The notes: generated from the letters alone by a model not told the origin. A DNA stretch of 64,000 nt from Chryseotalea sanaruensis (GCF_003990915.1 NZ_BHXQ01000002.1:1-64000), one strand, 5' to 3'. Positions 53,132 through 63,489 are shown, counted from the first letter of the stretch. A program made the numbers and translations.

Positions 53132-56100
53132 TCAATTCAATATAATAAGCTTGGCTTGGGCACTAGCCCGCTTGCCACTAGTTTGAGAACGCAAAAATAG
53201 CTTGGCAATATATACACCGGCCTTTAAATCATTACGCTTAATGGTTGCCAAGTCTACTCTAAAGGCACTATTTTCACTAAATATGGTTTCGCTTAATATT
53301 TGGTCTCCCTGCGGGCTGTAAACTACGATTTGCGCGGACACGTCTTCACCAGCTGTATTATGGGTAAAAAATAAGGTGCTTTCTATTGAAAAGGGGTTCG
53401 GATAATTTCCAAATTCTTCAATAACCATTGCGGTGCCGTCTGTTACTACAAAGTCAACCGTTGCTTCACCTGGATTATTATATGTATCCCAAGCCATTAC
53501 TCTAAGACGATGTTTGCCTGGCTTTATATCACGGAGGGGGAAAACAACTGTCCCTTTTGTAAAATCATTTATATCAGCCAAAAAGTAATCACCCAACTCA
53601 TAAATGGCTTCATCATCCAATACAGCCACGAGGTCATTTCCAATACCGTAATTTGATATAGTAATACCACTCTCGTCACTGATGCGAACTACCAAACGAC
53701 TATCGGCCGAAACTATACCGCCATTTACAAAAGTAGCATCATTCATAAATGCCGTAAGCTGAGGTGCCTCAATATCATTACCAGAAATAGTCGCAGATCC
53801 ACCTACTTCTATAGAAGAAACACCGGCTGCAGCTTTATTTCCGTCTTTTGCAAACAAACTCATACGGCCATCGCCCAAAGCGTAAGCAATATTTTTAGGC
53901 ACGATAAAATTGAATTCGAACACTCCGCTTTCAACACTTGCCTGTCCTCTAAAAAGAAGTGAAGACCATTGCTTGTAATTGAATGGAGGATTCTCATCAC
54001 CTAATGTTCTAAGTGTACCTGCCTTATCATATACAGATGCCTCCAAAAGCCCATTAAAATTTTCGTCTGCCTGATCGGGGGAACCCTCAACATATCCTTT
54101 AACAGTAACACGTGCCAATGCTTGCAGTGTACTTACATCTTGATCGGTTGTTATCGATTCAATTTTTATAGATGATTGTGGTGCAGCCAGGTGCATTGAT
54201 GGATCTCCCAACAAAGAAAAATTCCTGTTGGCTACACCACTGGATGAATTATTTTTTGTGTCTTTAAAAATTTCGCCTAATGTCCTGAACCTTCCATTTT
54301 CTTTTTGAAGAAAGGCTTCATAAAAAGCTTTGTTTAAGTCAAAATTTGTGCTGGAGTTTACAGGGCGAGCTGTGGTAACAAGACCTATAGCACCATATTT
54401 CTCACGCAATAAAATAACTTCTGCTGCTGAACTTACCTGCACATCATCATGTCGACCAAACTCACAAGTTGCAGTAACTAGAAAAGGAAGGCTTTCATTT
54501 TTAAGATCAAGGATCATCAACTCATCAAAAACTTTTTCTTGTGCCCATTGGTATTCATTACCATGACCTGTGTAATTAATGATAAGCGCTCCTTTATCAA
54601 AAATATTCTCAATGGCGATATTAGCTTCTGGCGCAATTTGTCCGGCAGGCCTTGAAATTTGTGCGTAATTATCTATGTATAGCTTTTCTGCATTAAACAC
54701 AGAGTTATTGATGTTCTCTACTTGAGCTGCCAATAAATCAGCTTGGGCATGATGCACATTAAAGTCACCATCATCTGCTACAAAAGCTATACGATTTTGC
54801 CAGCCGCTTTGCCCTTCCTCTTTAGTCTCGTAAGTAATAATTTTATCAACAATGTATTTAGCTTGTACTGATTCCTTAATAGGTAAGCGACCAACTGCTA
54901 TGTCCAGTGTTTCGTTGCACGAAAAACACTCACGCCATTCTCCCTCATGCGCTTCAAGTAAACCATAATAATCATCAGATGAATACGTTTCCAAAGGGCT
55001 TAAAGAATTACGTGAAGTGTAAGTGAAAACACGGTTTTTATTGTTAGGCAAAGTATTCTTATAGTCGTATGTTCCCTTTCCAAAAAGTAATAGACTTTGA
55101 AACGCTTGCGGATATTTATCACTGAGCAATCTGGCATAATCCCGTATGGCGGTTACATCAGGTCTGCCCCCTGAAAACTCATTGTAAATCTGATCAACTG
55201 TTACAACATTAACTACAATGCCTGAATGTGTAGTGCGGTGATCGGCCAGGCGCATCGCTTCAATCTTCAGTTCTTCATCTGTTACAATTAATAAGTTAAG
55301 TGAGGCGCTACCGCGTAAGTTTTGGTTTTGAATGCGGACAGGTGCTTCCGCATTCAGTGCCTGATTAAAAGCAAAGAACTCTCGAAGAATTGTTGTATTT
55401 GCGGTAAAACTTGCTGTGTTTCCAACAAGCTGAACAGTATAGGAGGCAATAGAAGCAGGGGTTGTTACATCCCATACTTGGGTATTACTGTTCCCATTTT
55501 CTAATATAAACTGTGATGCTTGTTGGTTGAGGCTTTGTGCAGAACGAAATGAAACTTGATCGTTGTATACCGCCAGTTTACGTGTAACGTGAAGGTTAAA
55601 AAAATCAAGGTGGCCATAAGCTCCCGCATTTCCGTTTTTGGTAAAGCGATATGTAATTCGTTGGGCAGTACGATTTACAGCATTTACGTTAGTGGCATTT
55701 AATAAAAAAGTATCACGCTTGTGCCTTGCCTTTAAACCATACTGTGAATTAGGAACTTGATCAATCGACTGAATACCTACCTCCTGATCATTAATTTTTA
55801 CTGCAAAAGCGGATCCTGCTAACGAGTAGGCCACTACATCGGAGACAAATTTTATAGTGCTCCCGGCAACAATACCTTCAATGTTGAGATTAATACTTTG
55901 CTCAACATTATTCTCAAATCGTTCTCCATACCACTCTCTCCCAGATTCTAAAATATTCGTTCTGGTTAATTCATGATGTAACACATCCTGATATTCATTT
56001 ACATCAACTGTTGCCTCTGGACTATCTGCCCCGTGTATTCTTTTACCTGATTCTCCACCAAAGGTTAGAAATGCATAATTTTTATCTGCGTACAAGTTGT

Positions 56101-56500
56101 ATTCATAATAGAAAACTTGTTTGGATAAATTATAAGAATGTTGATTGGGACCTTGAGCATAAAAAAGTATGAGGTCTGAATTATTAAAAACGCCATCACT
56201 TTCACCCTGCACAATAATAGATGACTCAATAAGATCTATAGGCCTGTCCGTTGCGTTTGACTGAGGCAACATTCCCCCAGGGTTTGTGTATATTTTAATT
56301 GTCCTGGGATCCACCTGGTCAATATCTACACCAGCATCTCTTAGTTGGGCGTGTGTAATTTTGTAGACACCTGTTTTTGAAACCGGAATTTTAAGCCAAG
56401 TACCTTCGCTTAACACCGAGGATTGTCCATAAATAGTCTCAACCATACCACAGAGGGAGATGAATGCTGCACTAGCTACTATTGATTTAAGGTTAAGCAA
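53132..56500 (-). CDS. porU: Type IX secretion sortase PorU
   Basis: The protein has 1122 residues. The best start is a TTG at 56500, since no upstream ATG is available. Signal region about 8-26. A C25 (gingipain-like) protease domain occupies about 400-775, with catalytic His646 (INYTGHGNEY) and Cys679 (LVTATCEFGRHDD). A C-terminal Ig-like region ends with NYPNPFSIESTLFFTHN and SGKRASAQAKLIILN, itself resembling a type A sorting domain. PorU cleaves the sorting domain of substrates and joins them to anionic lipopolysaccharide. Confidence 0.95.
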   Translation of the reverse strand: MLNLKSIVASAAFISLCGMVETIYGQSSVLSEGTWLKIPVSKTGVYKITHAQLRDAGVDIDQVDPRTIKIYTNPGGMLPQSNATDRPIDLIESSIIVQGESDGVFNNSDLILFYAQGPNQHSYNLSKQVFYYEYNLYADKNYAFLTFGGESGKRIHGADSPEATVDVNEYQDVLHHELTRTNILESGREWYGERFENNVEQSINLNIEGIVAGSTIKFVSDVVAYSLAGSAFAVKINDQEVGIQSIDQVPNSQYGLKARHKRDTFLLNATNVNAVNRTAQRITYRFTKNGNAGAYGHLDFFNLHVTRKLAVYNDQVSFRSAQSLNQQASQFILENGNSNTQVWDVTTPASIASYTVQLVGNTASFTANTTILREFFAFNQALNAEAPVRIQNQNLRGSASLNLLIVTDEELKIEAMRLADHRTTHSGIVVNVVTVDQIYNEFSGGRPDVTAIRDYARLLSDKYPQAFQSLLLFGKGTYDYKNTLPNNKNRVFTYTSRNSLSPLETYSSDDYYGLLEAHEGEWRECFSCNETLDIAVGRLPIKESVQAKYIVDKIITYETKEEGQSGWQNRIAFVADDGDFNVHHAQADLLAAQVENINNSVFNAEKLYIDNYAQISRPAGQIAPEANIAIENIFDKGALIINYTGHGNEYQWAQEKVFDELMILDLKNESLPFLVTATCEFGRHDDVQVSSAAEVILLREKYGAIGLVTTARPVNSSTNFDLNKAFYEAFLQKENGRFRTLGEIFKDTKNNSSSGVANRNFSLLGDPSMHLAAPQSSIKIESITTDQDVSTLQALARVTVKGYVEGSPDQADENFNGLLEASVYDKAGTLRTLGDENPPFNYKQWSSLLFRGQASVESGVFEFNFIVPKNIAYALGDGRMSLFAKDGNKAAAGVSSIEVGGSATISGNDIEAPQLTAFMNDATFVNGGIVSADSRLVVRISDESGITISNYGIGNDLVAVLDDEAIYELGDYFLADINDFTKGTVVFPLRDIKPGKHRLRVMAWDTYNNPGEATVDFVVTDGTAMVIEEFGNYPNPFSIESTLFFTHNTAGEDVSAQIVVYSPQGDQILSETIFSENSAFRVDLATIKRNDLKAGVYIAKLFLRSQTSGKRASAQAKLIILN

Positions 56501-56510
56501 TGCTATAGAC

Positions 56511-57212
56511 TTAGGTTATACTTTTTTTTCCGACAAGACGGCCCCAACTAGCTGCTAACGAAAGCAGTATATACAATAGTATAATTACTGGTAAAGAAGA
56601 TTTGTGCAAAACTACAATTAAAACTAACGCTAATCCTAAGAAGGTAAACCGCAATTCATTCCCTTGCCATGCGAAATTTTTGAATTTGAGGGCAAAAAGC
56701 TCGATTTCTGCCACTAAAAGCAATGAAAAAACAATAATAACAACAACTAGCACCCATGCTTGTTGCATAAAAAGCAATATGACTTCAGGCAAAAATGGAA
56801 GTGCCGTTATAAACAAAGCGTTTGCAGGCGTTGGCAAGCCAATAAACGAGCTAGTCTGACGCTCATCAATATTGAATTTAGCCAAGCGAAGTGCTGAAAA
56901 AACCGCAATAGTGAAGGCTATGAATGGAAGATAGGAATGGTCACTCAGGTTGCTGAGCCAGCTATACATCATTACTGAAGGAAGTACGCCAAAGCTTACC
57001 ATATCGGCCAATGAATCCAGCTCCTTGCCAATAGGTGAACTCGCTTTTAGCCAGCGGGCAGCAAAACCATCAAAAAAATCAAAAACGCATGCAGCCCACA
57101 CAAAGTAAGCTGCTGGCACAGGATAGCCTTCAAGAACAAACACAATACCTATACAACCACAAAGGAGGTTTAAACAAGTAAGCGTGTTAGGAATATGTTT
57201 TAATAATTTCAT
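56511..57212 (-). CDS. pssA: CDP-diacylglycerol:serine O-phosphatidyltransferase
   Basis: The protein has 233 residues from the ATG at 57212 (MKLLKHIPNTLTCLNLLCGC). The CDP-alcohol motif DFFDGFAARWLKASSPIGKELDSLADMVSFG is intact. Six to eight membrane helices. It makes phosphatidylserine, the substrate of the decarboxylase at 47445-48101. It overlaps the MBL gene by 4 bp and precedes porU by 11 bp. Confidence 0.93.
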   Translation of the reverse strand: MKLLKHIPNTLTCLNLLCGCIGIVFVLEGYPVPAAYFVWAACVFDFFDGFAARWLKASSPIGKELDSLADMVSFGVLPSVMMYSWLSNLSDHSYLPFIAFTIAVFSALRLAKFNIDERQTSSFIGLPTPANALFITALPFLPEVILLFMQQAWVLVVVIIVFSLLLVAEIELFALKFKNFAWQGNELRFTFLGLALVLIVVLHKSSLPVIILLYILLSLAASWGRLVGKKSIT

Positions 57213-57856
57213 TTCGCGATAGCACAAAAAGGATTGTTCACTTTTTCGTAACCTATTGTTGTTTCCGGCCCATGTCCGGGGTAAACCGTAACATCATTGG
57301 GTAACGTAAATAGTTTGGTATGAATACTTTTGATCAAGGTATCGAAGTTTCCACCCGGTAAATCTGTTCTGCCTATGCTTTCTCTGAAAAGTACATCCCC
57401 TCCAATTAGGATTGCTTGCTTAGCAATATAGAAAGCAACATGAGCTGGAGAGTGTCCGGGTACTGACAAAATCTGAATCACTTCTTCTCCTAAACTTAAG
57501 TAAGTTGCTTCTGCTAAAAAACCAGCTGGTTCTGCCTCTTGGTATTGTTGAAACCCATAGTTTGGTGCGTAAGCTTTTACCGCTTTAAGTACAGCTTCTT
57601 CCCCACTAGGAATAAAAAGAGGCGCCTTATAAGTGCTCGTTACAAAATAATTACCCAACACATGATCTATATGGCAATGCGTGTTTAAGACCTGCACCAC
57701 CTTTAGCTTCTTTGCCTGAATAAAATTCGCAAGTTCCTCTTGTTCATTTTTAGAATAACAACCCGGATCGATGACAAAGCATAGTCCATTCGTATCGTAT
57801 AGAATATACGTGTTCTCTGCTAAATCATTAAAAGTAAATCGTTGAAGTGTCAGCAT
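57209..57856 (-). CDS. MBL-fold metallo-hydrolase (glyoxalase II-like)
   Basis: The protein has 215 residues from the ATG at 57856 (MLTLQRFTFNDLAENTYIL). Zinc motifs: THCHIDHVLGN, SVPGHSPAHVAFY, GGDVLFRESIGRTDLPGG, and VYPGHGPETTIGYEK. It is a YcbL or GloB-like hydrolase without the C-terminal substrate domain of true GloB. It overlaps pssA by 4 bp. Confidence 0.92.
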   Translation of the reverse strand: MLTLQRFTFNDLAENTYILYDTNGLCFVIDPGCYSKNEQEELANFIQAKKLKVVQVLNTHCHIDHVLGNYFVTSTYKAPLFIPSGEEAVLKAVKAYAPNYGFQQYQEAEPAGFLAEATYLSLGEEVIQILSVPGHSPAHVAFYIAKQAILIGGDVLFRESIGRTDLPGGNFDTLIKSIHTKLFTLPNDVTVYPGHGPETTIGYEKVNNPFCAIAK

Positions 57857-57914
57857 AATAGGAGTCTGCAAGTTAGGCATTGCAGAAGAGTTAACAATAA
57901 GCCTATTTTGCAGA

Positions 57915-59003
57915 GTGAGTGAAAAAAAGGTTTTTGATTATCTGATTGTTGGTAGTGGTTTGGCAGGTAGTGTGCTGGCTTTTGAGCTTGATCAGCGCAG
58001 AAAACGTGTGTTGCTTATTGGCAACAAGCAAAATCATTCCTCTGTTATAGCTGCCGGATTGTTTAATCCTATAACCGGCAAAGTCCTTTCAAAAACCTGG
58101 CAGGCAGAAGAGATTTTTAGTCAGTTGCAACGCTTTTACTCTCACGCAGAAAGAGAAATGGGGCAAAAATTCTTTTACCCCATGCCTATTTACAGGCCAT
58201 TTCTTTCAGTAGAAGAGCAAAATGAATGGATGGGTAAAAGTGCATCACCCGATTGGGCCATTTTTATAGAAAAAATCTATACAAAAAGTGGTGGGTGGTA
58301 CGGTGTTAAAGATTTACTTGGGGGGCTGTTACTCAAACAAACTGGTTTCCTGAACACAAATGTTTTCATGGAGGCCATCAGGAATTATTTTGTTGAGAAA
58401 CAGCAATTTCAGGAGCATACTCTAGCTTATGACAAACTGAGTATCACAACAAATTCTATTGTGTATGGGGAATACCAATCGGAGAAAATAATCTTTTGTG
58501 AGGGAACAAATACTTTTCAAAATCCCTATTTCAACTGGCTGCCTATACGCCCATTAAAAGGTGAAACATTAACCGTACAATCCAATCTTCCTGAAAACGT
58601 AATTGTTAACCGTGGCATTTACGCGGTGCCCTTAGAAAAAGGTATTTTTAAACTCGGTGCTACCTACGAAACCAAGGATTTATCTCAAGCTATTACCATA
58701 AAAGGATTAGAAGAACTAAAGGAGAAATTCAAGGAAATCATATCCCTCCCCTATAATGTGGTAAATCAGGAATGGGGTTTTAGGCCCACTACCCCCGATA
58801 GAAGGCCTATCATCGGGGAACATCCTGAATATAACAATGTTATAGTGTGCAATGGCCTTGGTACAAAAGGTGTAAGCCTTGCACCATTTGTTTCCAACCT
58901 ATTGGCTGAATTTTTAGTTAAGGGAATACGTTTAAGCACATACGATGCAGTGGATGTAAGTCGTTATTATTCTTTATATTGGAAAGCTGTAAACAAGAGA
59001 TGA
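57915..59003 (+). CDS. FAD-dependent amine/amino-acid oxidoreductase (DAO fold)
   Basis: The protein has 362 residues from a GTG start. DYLIVGSGLAGSVLAFELDQ gives the FAD-binding GxGxxG at 13-18. GFRPTTPDRRPIIGEHPEYNNVIVCNGLGTKGVSLAPF near the end is the second FAD contact of the DAO fold. The substrate is unknown. The stop overlaps the ATG of the next gene, so they are translationally coupled. Confidence 0.88.
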   Translation: MSEKKVFDYLIVGSGLAGSVLAFELDQRRKRVLLIGNKQNHSSVIAAGLFNPITGKVLSKTWQAEEIFSQLQRFYSHAEREMGQKFFYPMPIYRPFLSVEEQNEWMGKSASPDWAIFIEKIYTKSGGWYGVKDLLGGLLLKQTGFLNTNVFMEAIRNYFVEKQQFQEHTLAYDKLSITTNSIVYGEYQSEKIIFCEGTNTFQNPYFNWLPIRPLKGETLTVQSNLPENVIVNRGIYAVPLEKGIFKLGATYETKDLSQAITIKGLEELKEKFKEIISLPYNVVNQEWGFRPTTPDRRPIIGEHPEYNNVIVCNGLGTKGVSLAPFVSNLLAEFLVKGIRLSTYDAVDVSRYYSLYWKAVNKR

Positions 59004-62000
59004 AAAGACGTTTTTTACTAATAGGCTTCACATTAATTCTGGCGCTTGGAAGCGCTTTTGCCCAGCAATCCCGTGAAAGCTTTGGTAAAAATCGCTTTCA
59101 GTATCGTCCATTCGATTGGCAATACATAAGTGGAGAGAATTTTGACATTTATTATTATGACAATCGCAAGGGGAATGCCTCTGAGGCCCTTACTTACCTG
59201 GAGTCAGAATTTGATCGTATTACAGATCTTATTGGTTTCCCGCCTTACTTTAAAACCAAAGTATTTTTATACAACTCGCTTACCGATTTACGCCAAAGCA
59301 ATGTTGGCTTAAACCACAATGCACTAAATGTAGGAGGCGAAACTGAATTCATTAAACCTTATATAGAAGTTGCCTACACTGGCACTGCACAGGAGTTTAA
59401 AGAAGAACTACTCTTCAAAACTTCTGAATTGTTGATTAATGAAATGATGTATGGTGGCAATTTGAAAGATATATTTCAGAATGCACTATTGCTAAATCTA
59501 CCTGAGTGGTTTGTGCAGGGCGCAATTCACTATGTATCTAAGGGCTGGAATGCCGAGATGGACGATTATGTGCGAGATCTGGTCCAAACAAAAAAAGCAC
59601 AACGTTTCACTAAACTTTCCGGAAAGGAAGCTGCACTCGCAGGGCAATCATTCTGGAATTTTATTGCTGAGAAATATGGTAAAAGCAGTGTTCACAATAT
59701 TCTAAACTATACAAGGGTAACGCGCAATGAAGAAAAAAGTCTGCTCATTACATTAGGCATTAGTTATAAAAGACTGATGAATGAATGGGAAGCTTATTAT
59801 AAAAAAATGGCAGACCAGGCGAACAACTCTTATGTAGTTGCACCAAAAGATAATCAGTTTACCAAACAGCCACTACATACCGTTTACTACACTTCTGTTA
59901 AAGTTAGCCCCGATGGCCGTCATGTTGCATATGCAGAAAATGATAGAGGTAGATTTTCTGTTACTGTAAAATCTTTAGAAAGTGGAAAAGAGAAAAACAT
60001 TTTACGTGGTGGAACACAGGTAATCGGTCAAAGAGTAGATTATACCGTCCCGCTTATTGGTTGGTCCGATGCCAATACACTGGGAGTTGTCGGTGTTAAG
60101 CAGGGAGAATATTGGTTCTGGCTATACGATCTTACTACACAATCTAAACTGCCACGCCAGCTTGATAAGTTTAATAATATCCGAAGCATCAGCTTTTCGG
60201 CCAATGGTCGTCTTGCGATTATGAGTGCAGACTTCGAAGGCAAGAATGATCTTTACTTACTCAGCACAAGACGCGACAGAACGAGAAGACTCACCAATGA
60301 TACTTTTGATGACCTTGACCCTTCTTTTATTCCGGGAACCAACCGAATAGTGTTCTCTTCTAACAGACCTGATGATTCTTTACGCTCTGGAAGAAAAGTT
60401 GCTCTGGCCGAGCTCACAAATCAATATAATTTATTCATGTACGACCTGGACAGTACTAGAAATAATTTAACCCGAATCACCAATACACTTAGTAAAGATT
60501 TTGCCCCACAAGCACTAAACAACAATGTTTTCTATTACCTGAGCGATCAAAGAGGCATTATTAACTTATTTAAGTTCGACCGATCAACGGGTATCTATTC
60601 GCAAATCTCAAATTATAATTCCAGCATCATAAACTACGATTTAAACATCGAAAACAGAACCCTTGCTTTTGTTACAAGTAAAAGTCTTGAGCAAAATATC
60701 TATGTTGATAAAGCTTTTGATTTTAACCGCCAGGTATTTACACCATCTACAAGAAGAAAAGAATTATTGCAGGCACGCACTATTCGCGAAAGAAAGGTAG
60801 CCACCGAAAATAAAAACATGAGCGTGAAAGAATTACTTAACGCCCGCCTTAAAGCTGCTTCAAGTGATACAACAAGTGTAGTGGTAGATGTAAACGACTC
60901 ATTGTCAGCTAAGACGGATAGCATAAGTGTGAATCTGGATAAAAATCCTTCGTTGGCAAAGGATACAACCCCTGTAGTAGTAAAAGAAAGGCCTCTTAAC
61001 ACTGACGACTATACTTTTGAAGACGAAGTGATAAAAAAAGAACCAACAACTACAGAGAGTTTCCTTAGCCGCTATGCGCGTGCCCGTGAACGCGAACGTG
61101 TTACAGGCCCCTTTCCTTACGATCCGAAATTTAGTGCCAGCAACCTTGTAACTTCGCTTGTAATTGATCCTATACGAGGGCTGGGCATACAACTCGAGAC
61201 GCAGATGAATGATATGCTGGAGAACTACCGAATCTACGGTGGTGTTATGCAGTCTTTCGATTTTAAAAGCGGTGATGTTTTTGGAGAATTTCAATACTTA
61301 CCGCACTATATAGATTTCAGTGCCCGATTTGACAGAAAAGTTATTTATTGGGAAACCTTATCGTCCAGCGACAATGGCACACCACCCGATAATTACAACT
61401 ACTCACTTAATAAACTAGAATTTGGCGCTTCGCTTCCCCTTAACGACAGAACACGTTTCACTGTAAAGCCTTTCGCTACAATCGCAAGATCTGTTAATGT
61501 TGGGCCTAGTGGTTTAAGTCTGACTTCACCTACAGCCGCTCCTTTGAATGTCTATTATGCAGGCGTAAAGTCTGAGTTAATTTATGACAACTCGATCATG
61601 ACTGGCGCAAATCTTATGGAGGGCTCAAGAGGTAAAATTACTTTTACCCATCATGAAAACTTCGGCAATAATCAGCTCAATTTTAGTCAACTCTCCATTG
61701 ATCTTAGACATTATCAAAAACTTTATAAAGAAATTGTGTTGGCTGTTCGTGGCTTCGGTGGAAGCTTCTTTGGAAATTCTCCTAAACAATATTTATTAGG
61801 TGGCATGGATAATTGGGCATTTAACCGTTCGCGAATTGGCGGAAGCAGTGCTACAGGCCAGGTAAACCCATTAGGTGCATCAGGCCAAAATCAGGAGTTG
61901 CTTTTTGTAGAGTATGCTACGAGTCTACGCGGATTTAACTATGCTACTTTATTTGGGAATACTGTTATGCTTGCCAACGCAGAACTTCGTGTACCCTTAG

Positions 62001-62317
62001 TACGTGCATTGAGCGATGGCCCTGTTGCTTCTAACTTCTTCAGAAATTTACAACTTACTGCTTTTTATGATATTGGTACCAGCTGGTCAGGCGAGCCCCC
62101 CTTCACATCGGGCAATAGTGTTAGTTATGATGTAATAAAACAACCACCGTTTGAGGTCGAGATCAAAAATTACCTCAATCCATGGTTATACAGTTATGGC
62201 TTTGGTATGCGCTCTGTTATTCTAGGCTACTATATGAAGTTTGACTTTGCATGGCCAGTAGAAAACTTCGAGCGTCAGGATCCAAGACTTTTCATAACGT
62301 TGGGTTACGATTTTTAA
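59000..62317 (+). CDS. TolB-like propeller fused to an outer-membrane beta barrel
   Basis: The protein has 1105 residues from the ATG at 59000 (MKRRFLLIGFTLILALGSAFAQ, signal peptide); a 7-codon upstream extension is not needed. An N-terminal peptidase-like domain (about 30-260, with NLPEWFVQGAIHYVSKGW) precedes PD40 propeller repeats (about 295-600; e.g. VKVSPDGRHVAYAENDRG, LDPSFIPGTNRIVFSSNRPDD). A disordered charged linker follows at 610-700, and a beta-barrel C-terminus (about 740-1105) ends ITLGYDF. NLPEWFVQG lacks the HExxH zinc motif. An outer-membrane location is probable. The function is unknown. Confidence 0.8.
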   Translation: MKRRFLLIGFTLILALGSAFAQQSRESFGKNRFQYRPFDWQYISGENFDIYYYDNRKGNASEALTYLESEFDRITDLIGFPPYFKTKVFLYNSLTDLRQSNVGLNHNALNVGGETEFIKPYIEVAYTGTAQEFKEELLFKTSELLINEMMYGGNLKDIFQNALLLNLPEWFVQGAIHYVSKGWNAEMDDYVRDLVQTKKAQRFTKLSGKEAALAGQSFWNFIAEKYGKSSVHNILNYTRVTRNEEKSLLITLGISYKRLMNEWEAYYKKMADQANNSYVVAPKDNQFTKQPLHTVYYTSVKVSPDGRHVAYAENDRGRFSVTVKSLESGKEKNILRGGTQVIGQRVDYTVPLIGWSDANTLGVVGVKQGEYWFWLYDLTTQSKLPRQLDKFNNIRSISFSANGRLAIMSADFEGKNDLYLLSTRRDRTRRLTNDTFDDLDPSFIPGTNRIVFSSNRPDDSLRSGRKVALAELTNQYNLFMYDLDSTRNNLTRITNTLSKDFAPQALNNNVFYYLSDQRGIINLFKFDRSTGIYSQISNYNSSIINYDLNIENRTLAFVTSKSLEQNIYVDKAFDFNRQVFTPSTRRKELLQARTIRERKVATENKNMSVKELLNARLKAASSDTTSVVVDVNDSLSAKTDSISVNLDKNPSLAKDTTPVVVKERPLNTDDYTFEDEVIKKEPTTTESFLSRYARARERERVTGPFPYDPKFSASNLVTSLVIDPIRGLGIQLETQMNDMLENYRIYGGVMQSFDFKSGDVFGEFQYLPHYIDFSARFDRKVIYWETLSSSDNGTPPDNYNYSLNKLEFGASLPLNDRTRFTVKPFATIARSVNVGPSGLSLTSPTAAPLNVYYAGVKSELIYDNSIMTGANLMEGSRGKITFTHHENFGNNQLNFSQLSIDLRHYQKLYKEIVLAVRGFGGSFFGNSPKQYLLGGMDNWAFNRSRIGGSSATGQVNPLGASGQNQELLFVEYATSLRGFNYATLFGNTVMLANAELRVPLVRALSDGPVASNFFRNLQLTAFYDIGTSWSGEPPFTSGNSVSYDVIKQPPFEVEIKNYLNPWLYSYGFGMRSVILGYYMKFDFAWPVENFERQDPRLFITLGYDF

Positions 62318-62380
62318 GGCTAAAAAGCTGTTGTTATTCATTGCCGATACTAAATAGTATCTTGCCTCTTTATTGCTCCT

Positions 62381-63259
62381 ATGATTAAATCCATGACAGG
62401 CTTTGGCCAGGCCTCTTTTGAAGGTGGTCACTTTCAACTCAACATTGAGGTAAGAAGCCTTAACTCAAAGTTTCTTGATTTAAACCTTCGTCTTCCTAAA
62501 CTCTTCACCGAGAAGGAGCTTGAGATTAGAAATCTCATTACCGAAAAATTGGAAAGAGGAAAGGTTTCTATTTCAATTGATTATCAGCAACAAGGGCAGC
62601 AAGAGCCACAAATTACCTATAACAAGGACTTATTTAAGGCTTACTATATCCAATTACAAAAATTAGCAAATACCGTAGAAGCATCTCAGGATTCTCTTTT
62701 TCAGCTTGCCTTAAACTCTCCCGGTGTAACTGAGAACAAGTTCGATGAAACACTTACAGAAGAAGATTGGAATAATCTTAAGAATACGCTTTTGAAAGCA
62801 ATGGCCGATTGCGAAGTTTTCAGGGTAAAAGAAGGCGCAATCCTACTACAGAAATTTCACGAATACATCAATACCATCAGCAAAGGATTAGCTAGTGTAA
62901 ATGAGATTGACCCAAAGAGGGTACAGCGAGTAAGAGAAAAATTGAAGGGTGGAATTCATGATTTTTTTGGTGATGAGGGCTTCGATAAAAACAGACTGGA
63001 ACAAGAAATTATTTTCTACATAGAAAAACTTGATATACAGGAGGAGATTGTTCGTCTGGGTACGCACCTTGAGTACTTTAAACAGGTGTTGGATGACAAA
63101 CAATCGAATGGAAAAAAACTCGGATTCATCGCTCAGGAAATTGGCAGAGAGATCAATACCATTGGCAGCAAAAGTAATGATGCCGACATGCAAAAAGTAG
63201 TAGTAGTAATGAAAGAAGAATTGGAAAAAATTAAAGAACAACTGAACAATATACTCTAA
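62381..63259 (+). CDS. YicC family protein
   Basis: The protein has 292 residues. MIKSMTGFGQASFEGGHFQLNIEVRSLNSKFLDLNLRLP is the unmistakable YicC opening, and EEIVRLGTHLEYFKQVL and GKKLGFIAQEIGREINTIGSKSND are the C-terminal signature. The E. coli YicC affects stationary-phase viability and small-RNA turnover and is a candidate endoribonuclease. It overlaps the next gene by one base. Confidence 0.95.
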   Translation: MIKSMTGFGQASFEGGHFQLNIEVRSLNSKFLDLNLRLPKLFTEKELEIRNLITEKLERGKVSISIDYQQQGQQEPQITYNKDLFKAYYIQLQKLANTVEASQDSLFQLALNSPGVTENKFDETLTEEDWNNLKNTLLKAMADCEVFRVKEGAILLQKFHEYINTISKGLASVNEIDPKRVQRVREKLKGGIHDFFGDEGFDKNRLEQEIIFYIEKLDIQEEIVRLGTHLEYFKQVLDDKQSNGKKLGFIAQEIGREINTIGSKSNDADMQKVVVVMKEELEKIKEQLNNIL

Positions 63260-63483
63260 TGGCAACAACAAAAATTATAGTTAATAATAACGGCTCACTA
63301 AAAGTAGAAGGCGATTTCGAAATTGTAGATGCGCAGGGAAACACTTACGGCCTACAAGGCAGAACAGTTCTTTCACTTTGTCGTTGTGCCCAATCGAAAA
63401 ACAAACCCTTTTGCGATGGATCTCATAAAAACGGTTTCGAGCATGAGGCAACTGCTTTTGAGCTCCCGCCACGCAAAGTGTAG
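63259..63483 (+). CDS. CDGSH iron-sulfur domain protein
   Basis: The protein has 74 residues. LSLCRCAQSKNKPFCDGSHKNGF contains the C-x-C...C-D-G-S-H ligands for a 2Fe-2S cluster. It is a soluble mitoNEET-type module without a membrane anchor. The ATG overlaps the yicC stop codon (TAATG), so translation is probably coupled. Confidence 0.92.
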   Translation: MATTKIIVNNNGSLKVEGDFEIVDAQGNTYGLQGRTVLSLCRCAQSKNKPFCDGSHKNGFEHEATAFELPPRKV

Positions 63484-63489
63484 TGCTTC

